This document shows, in pieces, positions 8,263 to 15,717 of a stretch of 64,000 nt of DNA (its first letter is position 1; every line of letters begins with the position of its first letter). Origin of the DNA: Chitinophaga sancti (GTDB lineage Bacteria; Bacteroidota; Bacteroidia; Chitinophagales; Chitinophagaceae); NCBI RefSeq assembly GCF_034424315.1, contig NZ_CP139972.1:6828501-6892500 (forward strand), written 5' to 3'. The notes under the pieces were generated by a model, which worked only from the letters and a program-made list of their open reading frames with translations, made no database searches and was not told the origin of the DNA. The position numbers were made by a program, and so were the translations under genes.

Positions 8263-10551
8263 ATGAACAGCCGTAAACGAATCCTTGCCGGCTTGCTAGC
8301 ACTCTGCTTAGCAGGCGGTGCAACTGCACAAACGAAGAATAATCAGAATGGTAAACAGGCGTTTATTAATAACCTGATCAAAAAAATGACGCTGGAAGAA
8401 AAGATCGGGCAGCTGAACCTGCTCACCAGCGAAATGGACGTTACCGGCCCGTTTATGAATGCGGGTTACAAGAAAGATATTGAAGAGGGCCGTTGTGGGT
8501 CTATCTTCAATGCCTACACTCCGCAGTATACCCGTCAGTTACAGGACCTGGCAATGAAAACCCGTCTTAAAATTCCTTTGTTATTCGGATATGACGTAAT
8601 TCATGGTCACAAGACCATTTTCCCTATTCCATTGGGAGAGGCTTGTACCTGGGATCTGGCCCTCATGGAAAAGAGTGCCCGCATTGCTGCTGTAGAGGCC
8701 AGCGCGGATGGTCTGCATTGGACATATTCCCCAATGGTAGACATTGCACGCGACCCCCGCTGGGGCCGTGTAGCCGAAGGGGTGGGTGAAGATACCTGGT
8801 ATGGTGTACAGGTAGCCAAAGCGAAAGTAAAAGGTTACCAGGGTACTAACCTGTCACTGAACAACACTATCCTGGCCTGCGTAAAACACTTTGCACTCTA
8901 TGGCGCTGTGGAAGCTGGTCGTGACTACAATACTGTAGACATGGGCCGTCAGAAAATGTATGAGTACTACCTGCCGCCTTATAAAGCAGCTGTTGATGCA
9001 GGGGTAGCTTCAGTGATGAGTTCTTTCAATGAAATAGATGGTATTCCTGCTACTGCCAATAAATGGCTGATGACGGACCTGTTGCGCAAACAATGGGGTT
9101 TCAAAGGTTTCGTGGTGACAGACTACACTGCTATCAATGAAATGATGGCACATGGGATAGGCGATGAATACAAGGTAGGTGAACTGGCGCTGAAAGCCGG
9201 CATAGACATGGATATGCAGGGTAGCGTATATACCAGGCAGCTGGCAAAACTGATCGCTGATAAAAAGCTCAGCATTGCACAGGTCGATACCTGCGTATAC
9301 CGCATCCTCTCCGCTAAATATGACCTGGGTCTGTTTAAAGACCCTTATTTATACTGTGACAACAGCAGACCTGCAAAAGAGATCCTGACACCGGAAAGCC
9401 GTGCTACTGCCCGTGAAATCGGTGCCCGTTCTATTGTGCTGCTGAAAAACCAGGACGAACTGCTGCCGCTGAAGAAAGCGGCTAAAATTGCCCTGATCGG
9501 CCCCCTGGCAGACAGCAAACGTGATATGATCGGTAACTGGTCTGCCGCTGGTGACTATACCAAATCAGTCACCCTGCTGGAAGGTATCAAACAGAAACTG
9601 GGTGGCGCAGGCAATGTGACTTACCTGCGAGGTGCACATTATACCAGCGATACGACCCTGCTGAAAAGAGCTTTACAGAAAGCGGTCCTGACAGCCGAAG
9701 ATACTGCTAACAGTGCAGGCATGCTGGCTGATGCAGTGGCCCTGGCACAAAAATCAGATATCGTGGTACTGGCACTGGGAGAATCCAGTGGTATGAGTGG
9801 CGAAGCTGCCAGCCGTTCTGATATCAGCATTCCTGAAAACCAGGAAAAACTGCTGAGAGCTGTATATGCTACCGGCAAACCAGTAGTATTGGTACTGATG
9901 AATGGCCGTCCGCTCACCCTGGAGTGGGAAGATGCCCATATCCCTGCCATCGTGGAAACCTGGTTCCTGGGTACAGAAGCTGGTAATTCCATTGCCGACG
10001 TACTGTTTGGGGATTATAACCCGGCTGGTAAGCTGACCATGACCTTCCCACGCAGCGTAGGTCAGGTGCCTATCTACTACAATCATAAGAATACGGGTCG
10101 TCCGGAAGATCCAAACAATAAGTATTCAACTAAATACCTGGATATCACCAACGAACCATTATATCCCTTTGGTTATGGCCTGAGCTATACCAAATTCACT
10201 TATGGCCCTGTACAGCTGGATAAAACCCAGTTGAAAGCAGCTGCTACCGGCAGTGTGAAAGTAAGCGTAGCGGTTACAAACAGTGGCAATTATGATGGGG
10301 AAGAGGTAGTACAGCTGTACATCCGTGACAAGGTGGCAAGTGTGACCCGCCCGGTAAAGGAACTGAGAAACTTTAAAAAGATCTCCCTGAAGAAAGGTGA
10401 AAATCAGACAGTTACATTTGAACTGACTGTAAATGACCTGAAGTTCTATAACTCAGACCTGAAATATGTGGCTGAACCAGGTGATTTCTCCGTATTCGTG
10501 GGTGGTAACAGCCGTGATACGAAATCTGCTGACTTTACATTAGTACCTTAA
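8263..10551 (+). CDS. bglX: Periplasmic beta-glucosidase, glycoside hydrolase family 3
   Basis: The 762-residue product has a signal peptide (ILAGLLALCLAGGATAQ), the GH3 N-terminal barrel (about 45-370) with KIPLLFGYDVIHG, CVKHFALYGAVEAGRDY and GFVVTDY, whose Asp is the catalytic nucleophile, the GH3 C-terminal domain (about 395-620) with GESSGMSGEAASRSDI, and a fibronectin III-like domain (about 670-750). The domain order and length match BglX. It would cleave terminal beta-linked glucose from cello-oligosaccharides or related glycans in the periplasm. The gene ends just before a strong terminator. Confidence 0.96.
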   Translation: MNSRKRILAGLLALCLAGGATAQTKNNQNGKQAFINNLIKKMTLEEKIGQLNLLTSEMDVTGPFMNAGYKKDIEEGRCGSIFNAYTPQYTRQLQDLAMKTRLKIPLLFGYDVIHGHKTIFPIPLGEACTWDLALMEKSARIAAVEASADGLHWTYSPMVDIARDPRWGRVAEGVGEDTWYGVQVAKAKVKGYQGTNLSLNNTILACVKHFALYGAVEAGRDYNTVDMGRQKMYEYYLPPYKAAVDAGVASVMSSFNEIDGIPATANKWLMTDLLRKQWGFKGFVVTDYTAINEMMAHGIGDEYKVGELALKAGIDMDMQGSVYTRQLAKLIADKKLSIAQVDTCVYRILSAKYDLGLFKDPYLYCDNSRPAKEILTPESRATAREIGARSIVLLKNQDELLPLKKAAKIALIGPLADSKRDMIGNWSAAGDYTKSVTLLEGIKQKLGGAGNVTYLRGAHYTSDTTLLKRALQKAVLTAEDTANSAGMLADAVALAQKSDIVVLALGESSGMSGEAASRSDISIPENQEKLLRAVYATGKPVVLVLMNGRPLTLEWEDAHIPAIVETWFLGTEAGNSIADVLFGDYNPAGKLTMTFPRSVGQVPIYYNHKNTGRPEDPNNKYSTKYLDITNEPLYPFGYGLSYTKFTYGPVQLDKTQLKAAATGSVKVSVAVTNSGNYDGEEVVQLYIRDKVASVTRPVKELRNFKKISLKKGENQTVTFELTVNDLKFYNSDLKYVAEPGDFSVFVGGNSRDTKSADFTLVP

Positions 10552-10580
10552 TAAATACCGCCAGGTATAATTTAGTCCTT

Positions 10581-10611
10581 AAAAGGGTCGGCTACTATAG
10601 CCGGCCCTTTT
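10581..10611 (+). terminator. Rho-independent terminator after bglX
   Basis: AAAAGGGTCGGCTA and TAGCCGGCCCTTTT form a 14-bp stem with one T-G wobble and a 3-nt loop, ending in a T-rich tract (TTTTATTTT). It lies 30 nt past the bglX stop. Confidence 0.9.
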
Positions 10612-10631
10612 ATTTTCGCTTCAAAAAGGGA

Positions 10632-10717
10632 GATAACCCGCAGATAACCCGCAGATATCCCGCCTATAAGCCGCCTATAAGCCGCCTCTTTAAAGAGGCG
10701 GGATATCTGCGGGTTAT
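10632..10717. repeat. 11-bp tandem repeats leading into a 21-bp inverted repeat
   Basis: Five consecutive 11-mers are visible: GATAACCCGCA twice (10632-10653), GATATCCCGCC (10654-10664) and TATAAGCCGCC twice (10665-10686). The stretch 10644-10664 is a perfect 21-nt inverted match to 10697-10717. A second perfect 20-nt palindrome, centred on TTTAAA, spans 10682-10701 and competes with the larger hairpin. There is no T-run after the element. It lies between the bglX terminator and the his promoter and contains no gene. Its origin and role are unknown. Confidence 0.85.
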
Positions 10718-10787
10718 TTGCTGTTTAACCCCGGTTTACCCCTATAAATGCCTGCTATTTGAAATGATTCAAAAGAGTGGCTAAAAT

Positions 10788-10822
10788 TTTGATTTTATTT
10801 AAAAAAATACTTCCTACCTTCG
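10788..10822 (+). promoter_or_regulatory. Candidate his operon promoter
   Basis: TTTG at 10788-10791 is followed 23 nt later by TACCTTCG at 10815-10822, a one-mismatch version of TAnnTTTG. The spacing is slightly longer than the usual 19-21 nt. The predicted start of transcription would lie about 15 nt before the his leader peptide ATG. Confidence 0.5.
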
Positions 10823-10843
10823 CATCGTTATTTCAAACTGAAC

Positions 10844-10897
10844 ATGAACGCAAACGTACATACACATCATCACCATCATTTCTTACCAAGCAGGTAG
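10844..10897 (+). CDS. hisL: his operon leader peptide
   Basis: A 17-codon frame encodes MNANVHTHHHHHFLPSR. Six of seven codons from 10859 to 10879 are His, which is far beyond chance and is the hallmark of a his leader peptide. The stop codon is 45 nt before an intrinsic terminator, which in turn precedes hisG. Ribosome stalling at the His codons when charged tRNA-His is low would prevent terminator formation and let transcription continue into hisGDCB. Confidence 0.95.
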   Translation: MNANVHTHHHHHFLPSR

Positions 10898-10971
10898 GCT
10901 GGGATGATAATATGTACTATTAAAATATTAGAACATTATCAGGGGCTTACCAAACGGTAAGCCCCTTTTTT
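10893..10971 (+). promoter_or_regulatory. his attenuator (antiterminator and intrinsic terminator)
   Basis: The terminator is GGGGCTTACC (10942-10951), loop AAAC, GGTAAGCCCC (10956-10965) and six T. GGTAGGCT at 10893-10900, overlapping the leader stop codon, can pair over 8 bp (two G-U) with GGCTTACC at 10944-10951, the 5-prime arm of the terminator. A ribosome that reaches the stop codon would cover 10893-10900 and allow termination, while one stalled on the His codons would leave it free to form the antiterminator. Structures are drawn by eye from the sequence; the mechanism is inferred from classic attenuation. Confidence 0.88.
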
Positions 10972-10996
10972 GTTTTCACGGAACATTAACAAGAAC

Positions 10997-11851
10997 ATGA
11001 AACTGAGAATTGCCATTCAGAAATCAGGACGTTTACACGACGATTCCATCAAGCTGTTGAAAGAATGCGGTATCGACATCAACAATGGTGTTAATAAGCT
11101 GAAAACAGAAGCCACTAACTTCCCGCTGGAAGTATTCTTCCTGCGCGATGATGATATTCCGCAATACGTGGAAGATGGCGTAGCCGATCTGGGTATTGTA
11201 GGTGAAAACGTGGTATTGGAAAAGAACCGCCCTGTAAGAACAGTAGAGAAGCTGGGTTTTGGCAAATGCCGTCTCTCCCTTGCTGTTGCCAAATCAGTGG
11301 ACTATAAGGGTGTAAAAGACATGGACAAGCTGCGCATTGCTACCAGCTATCCTGTGATCCTCGAGAAGTTCCTGAAGGAACATGGCCTGACTGCAGACAT
11401 TCATGAAATCAGTGGTTCCGTAGAAATCGCGCCCGGTATTGGCCTGGCAGACGCTATCTGCGACCTGGTAAGCAGTGGTTCCACCCTGTTTATGAATGGT
11501 TTGAAAGAAGTAGAAGTGATCCTGAAATCAGAGGCAGTGCTTATCTCTAATGATAAACTCACGCCGGAGCAGGAAGCCATTCTCCGCAAACTGCAATTCC
11601 GCATCCAGGCCGTGAAGAAAGCAAAGAACAACAAGTACATCCTGCTGAATGCACCGAACAATAAACTGAAGGAAATCATCTCCCTGCTGCCAGGTATGAA
11701 GAGCCCTACCGTACTGCCACTGGCAGAAGAAGGCTGGAGCTCAGTACACTCTGTGCTGAACGAAAATGATTTCTGGGATATCATTGAAAGCCTGAAAGAA
11801 GCAGGTGCCCAGGGTATCCTTGTAGTTCCAATTGAAAAGATGATCATTTAA
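10997..11851 (+). CDS. hisG: ATP phosphoribosyltransferase, long form
   Basis: HisG condenses ATP and PRPP, the first and feedback-controlled step of histidine synthesis. The 284-residue product starts at the ATG at 10997 (MKLRIAIQKSGRLHDDS); the open frame extends 27 nt upstream to a TTG inside the terminator, which is not a plausible start. The PRPP-binding signature EIAPGIGLADAICDLVSSGS is present near residues 145-165, and the C-terminal domain (about 205-284, ending GAQGILVVPIEKMII) is the ACT-like histidine-binding module of the long HisG type, which needs no HisZ. It is the first gene after the attenuator and is followed by hisD after 12 nt. Confidence 0.97.
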   Translation: MKLRIAIQKSGRLHDDSIKLLKECGIDINNGVNKLKTEATNFPLEVFFLRDDDIPQYVEDGVADLGIVGENVVLEKNRPVRTVEKLGFGKCRLSLAVAKSVDYKGVKDMDKLRIATSYPVILEKFLKEHGLTADIHEISGSVEIAPGIGLADAICDLVSSGSTLFMNGLKEVEVILKSEAVLISNDKLTPEQEAILRKLQFRIQAVKKAKNNKYILLNAPNNKLKEIISLLPGMKSPTVLPLAEEGWSSVHSVLNENDFWDIIESLKEAGAQGILVVPIEKMII

Positions 11852-11863
11852 TATCGCTGACAT

Positions 11864-13138
11864 ATGTTGGTATTCGAATATCCAGAACGTTCACAATGGC
11901 CGGAGCTGCTGCGCCGCCCGGTATTTGACAATACTGCACTGGAAACCAGTGTAGGCAATATCCTCGCAGATGTGCGACAGAATGGAGATGCAGCTGTTCG
12001 CAAATATGCGCAGCAATTTGATAAGGTACAGCTGGAAGCCCTGGCAGTTACTCCTGCGGAGTTTGTACAGGCTGCAGCCAGCCTCGATCCTGCACTGAAA
12101 AAAGCCATCTTACAGGCAAAACAAAATATAGAAGTTTTCCACAAAGCACAGCATGAAACCGGCAAGGTGATTGAAACCATGCCCGGTGTACAATGCTGGC
12201 GCAAACCGGTGGCCATAGAGAAAGTAGGATTATACATTCCCGGTGGTTCAGCACCGCTGTTCTCTACTATTCTCATGCTGGGCATCCCGGCTGTGATAGC
12301 AGGATGTAAAGAAATCATCCTCTGCACGCCTTCCAATGCTAAAGGTGAAGTGCACCCTGCGGTGCTCTATGCCGCAGAGCAGGTAGGACTGGACCGCGTA
12401 TATAAGATCGGAGGGGTACAGGCAATAGCTGCAATGGCGTATGGTACTGAAAGTGTGCCCCGTGTACACAAGATCTTTGGTCCGGGAAACCAGTACGTAA
12501 CCTGTGCTAAACAGCTCATCAACAAAGATGGGGTAGCGATCGATATGCCTGCAGGCCCTTCAGAAGTAGCCGTGCTGGCAGATGAAACCTGCGTACCTGC
12601 ATTCGTAGCCGCAGATCTGCTGTCACAGGCAGAACATGGTGCTGACAGCCAGGTATTGCTCGTGACTACGACTCCATCTATTATCAAAGGGGTACAGGAA
12701 CAGGTAGCTGCACAGCTGGCAGCACTCCCCCGCAAAGACATCGCTGCAAAAGCCCTGGAAAACAGCCGTATCATACTGGTACGTGACAACGAAGAAGCGA
12801 TGGACCTGCTGAATGCATATGCTCCTGAGCACCTGATCGTAGCCTGCCAGGATGATATCACCATTGCAGATGCTGTGATCAATGCCGGTTCAGTATTCCT
12901 GGGTAACTACTCTCCTGAAAGTGCGGGCGACTATGCCTCTGGTACCAACCATACACTGCCTACCAATGGTTATGCCACTGCCTATAGTGGTGTATCGCTG
13001 GATAGCTTCGTTAAGAAGATCACCTATCAGCGCCTGACCAAAGAAGGTTTGCAGAATATAGGTAGTACGATCGAAATCATGGCCGCAGCAGAAGGGCTGG
13101 ATGCGCACAGGAATGCGGTGACCCTCCGTCTGAAATAA
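11864..13138 (+). CDS. hisD: Histidinol dehydrogenase
   Basis: HisD performs the last two oxidations, histidinol to histidine, with NAD and zinc. The 424-residue product has the expected length and motifs: KVGLYIPGGSAPLFST, FGPGNQYVTCAKQ, DMPAGPSEVAVLAD, AEHGADSQVLLVT (catalytic Glu-His region), APEHLIV and GTNHTLPT. It follows hisG by 12 nt and precedes hisC by 14 nt on the same strand, so it is an operon member under the his attenuator. Confidence 0.97.
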   Translation: MLVFEYPERSQWPELLRRPVFDNTALETSVGNILADVRQNGDAAVRKYAQQFDKVQLEALAVTPAEFVQAAASLDPALKKAILQAKQNIEVFHKAQHETGKVIETMPGVQCWRKPVAIEKVGLYIPGGSAPLFSTILMLGIPAVIAGCKEIILCTPSNAKGEVHPAVLYAAEQVGLDRVYKIGGVQAIAAMAYGTESVPRVHKIFGPGNQYVTCAKQLINKDGVAIDMPAGPSEVAVLADETCVPAFVAADLLSQAEHGADSQVLLVTTTPSIIKGVQEQVAAQLAALPRKDIAAKALENSRIILVRDNEEAMDLLNAYAPEHLIVACQDDITIADAVINAGSVFLGNYSPESAGDYASGTNHTLPTNGYATAYSGVSLDSFVKKITYQRLTKEGLQNIGSTIEIMAAAEGLDAHRNAVTLRLK

Positions 13139-13152
13139 TTTAATCTTATCGT

Positions 13153-14202
13153 ATGTTCGATTTAAATAGCTTATTACGCGACAACATAAAACGCCTCGTT
13201 CCTTATTCTACAGCAAGAGATGAGTTCAAAGGCGAAGCATCCATTTTCCTGGATGCCAATGAGAACAGTTATGGTTCGCCATTGCCGGTGAAGTATAACC
13301 GTTATCCTGATCCGATGCAGTGGAAAGTAAAATACAAACTGGCGGAGATCAAAGGCGTACCTCCACAGAACATTTTCCTGGGTAATGGAAGTGATGAAGT
13401 GATCGATGTATTGTATCGTTCCTTCTGCCGTCCGGGTATTGACAATGTGGTGCTGTTTCCACCTACCTATGGGATGTATGAAGTAAGTGCGAATATCAAT
13501 GATGTGATCGTGCGTAAGGTATCCCTTACGCCTGATACTTTCCAGCTGGATATGCCGGCATTGCAGGAAGCGGTGGATGAGAATACAAAACTGATTTTCA
13601 TCTGTTCTCCAAACAATCCGACTGGTAATTCTATCGATCGTTCAGACATCGAAATGATCCTGAACAATTTTGATGGGATCGTAGTGGTAGATGAGGCATA
13701 TATCAACTATGCGCGTCAGAAAACCTTCATCTCCGAGCTGACCGAATATCCTAACCTCGTAGTGATGCAGACACTCTCCAAAGCATGGGGACTGGCGGCA
13801 CTGCGCGTGGGTATGGCCTTTGCCGGTGAGGATATCGTGAATGTGCTGAACAAGGTGAAAGCGCCGTACAATATCAACCAGTCTGCACAGGACCTGGTGC
13901 TGGAAGCGCTGAAGAACATTGGCCAGGTAAACGAGTGGATCAAAGATGCGGTGGTAGAAAGAGACAAACTCGCTGCTTCGCTTGAATCATTGCCACAGGT
14001 GGAGTATGTGTATCCAAGTGATGCCAACTTCCTGCTGGCGAAAACGACAGATGCAAAAGGTATTTATAATAGCCTGGTAGAAAAGGGGATCATCGTGCGT
14101 GACCGCTCTAAGGTAGAGCTGTGTGGTGGCTGCCTGCGTATTACAGTAGGTACGCCGGAAGAGAATGTGACATTGGTAAAAGCTATAAACGATTTTAAAT
14201 AA
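13153..14202 (+). CDS. hisC: Histidinol-phosphate aminotransferase
   Basis: A 349-residue PLP-dependent fold-type I aminotransferase that converts imidazole acetol phosphate to histidinol phosphate. Visible motifs are [26 protein letters not shown] (PLP-binding Asn region), [10 protein letters not shown] and [14 protein letters not shown], whose Lys carries PLP. The start [15 protein letters not shown] is typical. The final base of the stop codon is the first base of the hisB start, indicating translational coupling. Confidence 0.97.
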   Translation: MFDLNSLLRDNIKRLVPYSTARDEFKGEASIFLDANENSYGSPLPVKYNRYPDPMQWKVKYKLAEIKGVPPQNIFLGNGSDEVIDVLYRSFCRPGIDNVVLFPPTYGMYEVSANINDVIVRKVSLTPDTFQLDMPALQEAVDENTKLIFICSPNNPTGNSIDRSDIEMILNNFDGIVVVDEAYINYARQKTFISELTEYPNLVVMQTLSKAWGLAALRVGMAFAGEDIVNVLNKVKAPYNINQSAQDLVLEALKNIGQVNEWIKDAVVERDKLAASLESLPQVEYVYPSDANFLLAKTTDAKGIYNSLVEKGIIVRDRSKVELCGGCLRITVGTPEENVTLVKAINDFK

Positions 14203-15338
14203 TGAAAAGAGTTCTCTTCATAGATCGCGATGGTACATTGATCAAAGAGGTGCCACCTACTTACCAGATTGATTCATTGGATAAAATCGAGTTCTATCCT
14301 AAGGTATTTACCTGGCTCACCCGCATCGCAGCGGAGCTGGATTTTGAACTGGTGATGGTGACGAACCAGGATGGCCTTGGAACAGATAGTTTTCCTGAGG
14401 ATACTTTCTGGCCGGCGCAGAATTTTATCGTGCGTGCTTTCGAAAATGAAGGTGTGCTTTTTAAAGATTATCATATCGATCGTAGCTTTCCTCACGAAAA
14501 CGCCCCTACGCGTAAGCCAGGAACGGGCATGCTGACGAAGTATTTTACGGCTGATTATGACCTGGCAAATTCATTTGTGATCGGGGATCGTATTACAGAT
14601 GTACAGCTGGCCAAGAACCTGGGTGCAAAGGCGATCTGGATGAATGAAGGCACGGGCCTGGGTGGTGCGGAAGTAAGTTCAGATGCGAAGGCGCTGGCAC
14701 CAGTGATTGCATTGGAATCAACTGATTGGGAAAAGATCTATGAGTTCCTGAAATTAGGACTGCGTAGAGTGTCTCATACACGTACTACTAAAGAAACGGA
14801 TATTCACATTGAACTGAACCTGGATGGTACCGGTAAGGCAGAGATTGAAACGGGGTTAGGTTTCTTTGATCATATGCTGGATCAGATTGCGCGTCATGGT
14901 AGTATTGATCTTAAGATCAAAGCGAAAGGTGATCTGCACATTGATGAACATCATACGATTGAGGATGTGGGTATTGCATTGGGCGAAGCGGTAGCACAGG
15001 GCCTGGGTGATAAGAGAGGTATTGAGCGTTACGGTTATTGCTTACCGATGGATGATTGCCTGGCACAGGCGGCCATTGATTTTGGCGGGCGTAACTGGAT
15101 CGTATGGGATGCGAAATTCAATAGAGAGAAGATAGGGGAGATGCCTACGGAGATGTTCTTCCATTTCTTTAAGTCATTCTCAGATGCGTCAAAGTCGAAT
15201 TTGAATATCAAGGCGGAAGGCGAAAACGAGCATCATAAAATAGAGGCGATCTTTAAGGTATTTGCAAAGGCGATCAAGATGGCGGTAAAACGCAATCCAT
15301 CTAATATGCAGTTGCCAAGTACAAAAGGGATGCTATAG
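14202..15338 (+). CDS. hisB: Bifunctional histidinol-phosphatase / imidazoleglycerol-phosphate dehydratase
   Basis: The 378-residue product joins an N-terminal HAD-type histidinol phosphatase (about 1-165; FIDRDGTLI with Asp8 and Asp10) to a C-terminal imidazoleglycerol-phosphate dehydratase (about 185-378; [32 protein letters not shown] and [12 protein letters not shown] metal-binding His clusters). It covers two non-consecutive steps of the pathway, as in enterobacterial HisB. It overlaps the hisC stop by one base and ends the first his block; 225 nt of structured non-coding DNA and the trp leader follow. Confidence 0.97.
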   Translation: MKRVLFIDRDGTLIKEVPPTYQIDSLDKIEFYPKVFTWLTRIAAELDFELVMVTNQDGLGTDSFPEDTFWPAQNFIVRAFENEGVLFKDYHIDRSFPHENAPTRKPGTGMLTKYFTADYDLANSFVIGDRITDVQLAKNLGAKAIWMNEGTGLGGAEVSSDAKALAPVIALESTDWEKIYEFLKLGLRRVSHTRTTKETDIHIELNLDGTGKAEIETGLGFFDHMLDQIARHGSIDLKIKAKGDLHIDEHHTIEDVGIALGEAVAQGLGDKRGIERYGYCLPMDDCLAQAAIDFGGRNWIVWDAKFNREKIGEMPTEMFFHFFKSFSDASKSNLNIKAEGENEHHKIEAIFKVFAKAIKMAVKRNPSNMQLPSTKGML

Positions 15339-15377
15339 GGATATTGAATCGGGGTACTTATAGCCGTTTCTAATTTC

Positions 15378-15460
15378 GCGATTGATGATCCGGCGGTAGC
15401 CGGATCATCAATCGCTCCCGGGCCGGCAGTTTTTCGGCCGAAGGTCGAAAAACTGCCGGC
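15378..15460. repeat. Two back-to-back long hairpins in the hisB-trp gap
   Basis: The first hairpin (15378-15415) has a perfect 17-bp stem with a GGTA loop. The second (15422-15460) has a perfect 15-bp stem with a 9-nt loop that can itself pair partly. Neither is followed directly by a T-run, so they are not typical intrinsic terminators. A partial repeat of the second arm (AAAAACTGCCGG) recurs near 15488-15500. Possible roles are mRNA 3-prime-end protection of hisGDCB, a partial transcription block, or an intergenic repeat element. Confidence 0.8.
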
Positions 15461-15503
15461 GAGCAGAAATTTTCGCTGCGGGAAGGAAAAAACTGCCGGA
15501 AGA

Positions 15504-15535
15504 TTTGTAATTCTGAAAAAATCCTCAGATATTTG
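15504..15535 (+). promoter_or_regulatory. Candidate trp operon promoter
   Basis: TTTG at 15504-15507 and GATATTTG at 15528-15535 are separated by 20 nt, a near-perfect match to the Bacteroidota consensus (TTTG, N19-21, TAnnTTTG) with one mismatch. Transcription would begin about 20 nt before the trp leader peptide. Confidence 0.65.
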
Positions 15536-15563
15536 TTTCGCAAAAACAAGCAAAAAACAAATC

Positions 15564-15617
15564 ATGACAACATTCATTACAAACAATCATTGGCGTTGGC
15601 ACACTATCAGTACCTGA
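15564..15617 (+). CDS. trpL: trp operon leader peptide
   Basis: A 17-codon frame encodes MTTFITNNHWRWHTIST, with two Trp codons at 15591-15593 and 15597-15599. It precedes an intrinsic terminator and trpE, the standard arrangement of a trp leader. It has the same length as the his leader peptide upstream. Confidence 0.92.
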   Translation: MTTFITNNHWRWHTIST

Positions 15618-15700
15618 TATCGTGTTACAGTGCCATGATCCGTAGTGATCGTATATAATTCGAAGGCTCGCTGTTACACAGCGGGCCTTCTTCGTTTTTA
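15598..15700 (+). promoter_or_regulatory. trp attenuator (pause hairpin, antiterminator, terminator)
   Basis: A pause hairpin can form from 15598 to 15634: GGC, ACAC and TATCAG pair with CTGATA, GTGT and GCC around a TAC loop, with small bulges. The terminator is GAAGGCTCGCTG (15662-15673), loop TTACA, CAGCGGGCCTTC (15679-15690) then TTCGTTTTT. The alternative antiterminator pairs GTGTTACAGTG (15622-15632) with CGCTGTTACAC (15669-15679), with one mismatch and one G-U. Ribosome stalling at the Trp codons would break the pause hairpin and favour the antiterminator. Confidence 0.88.
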
Positions 15701-15717
15701 GACCTAATTAAAATCAA

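Noticed and set aside
10632..10686. Possible CRISPR-like array
   Set aside because: Units are 11 bp and contiguous with no spacers, and no cas genes are present.
10970..10996. TTG-initiated extension of hisG
   Set aside because: The extra codons begin in the T-tract of the his attenuator; the ATG at 10997 gives the standard HisG N-terminus.
15378..15415. Possible intrinsic terminator of hisGDCB
   Set aside because: The stem is perfect but is followed by TCCCGGG and not a T-run, so it was kept as a hairpin of unknown role.
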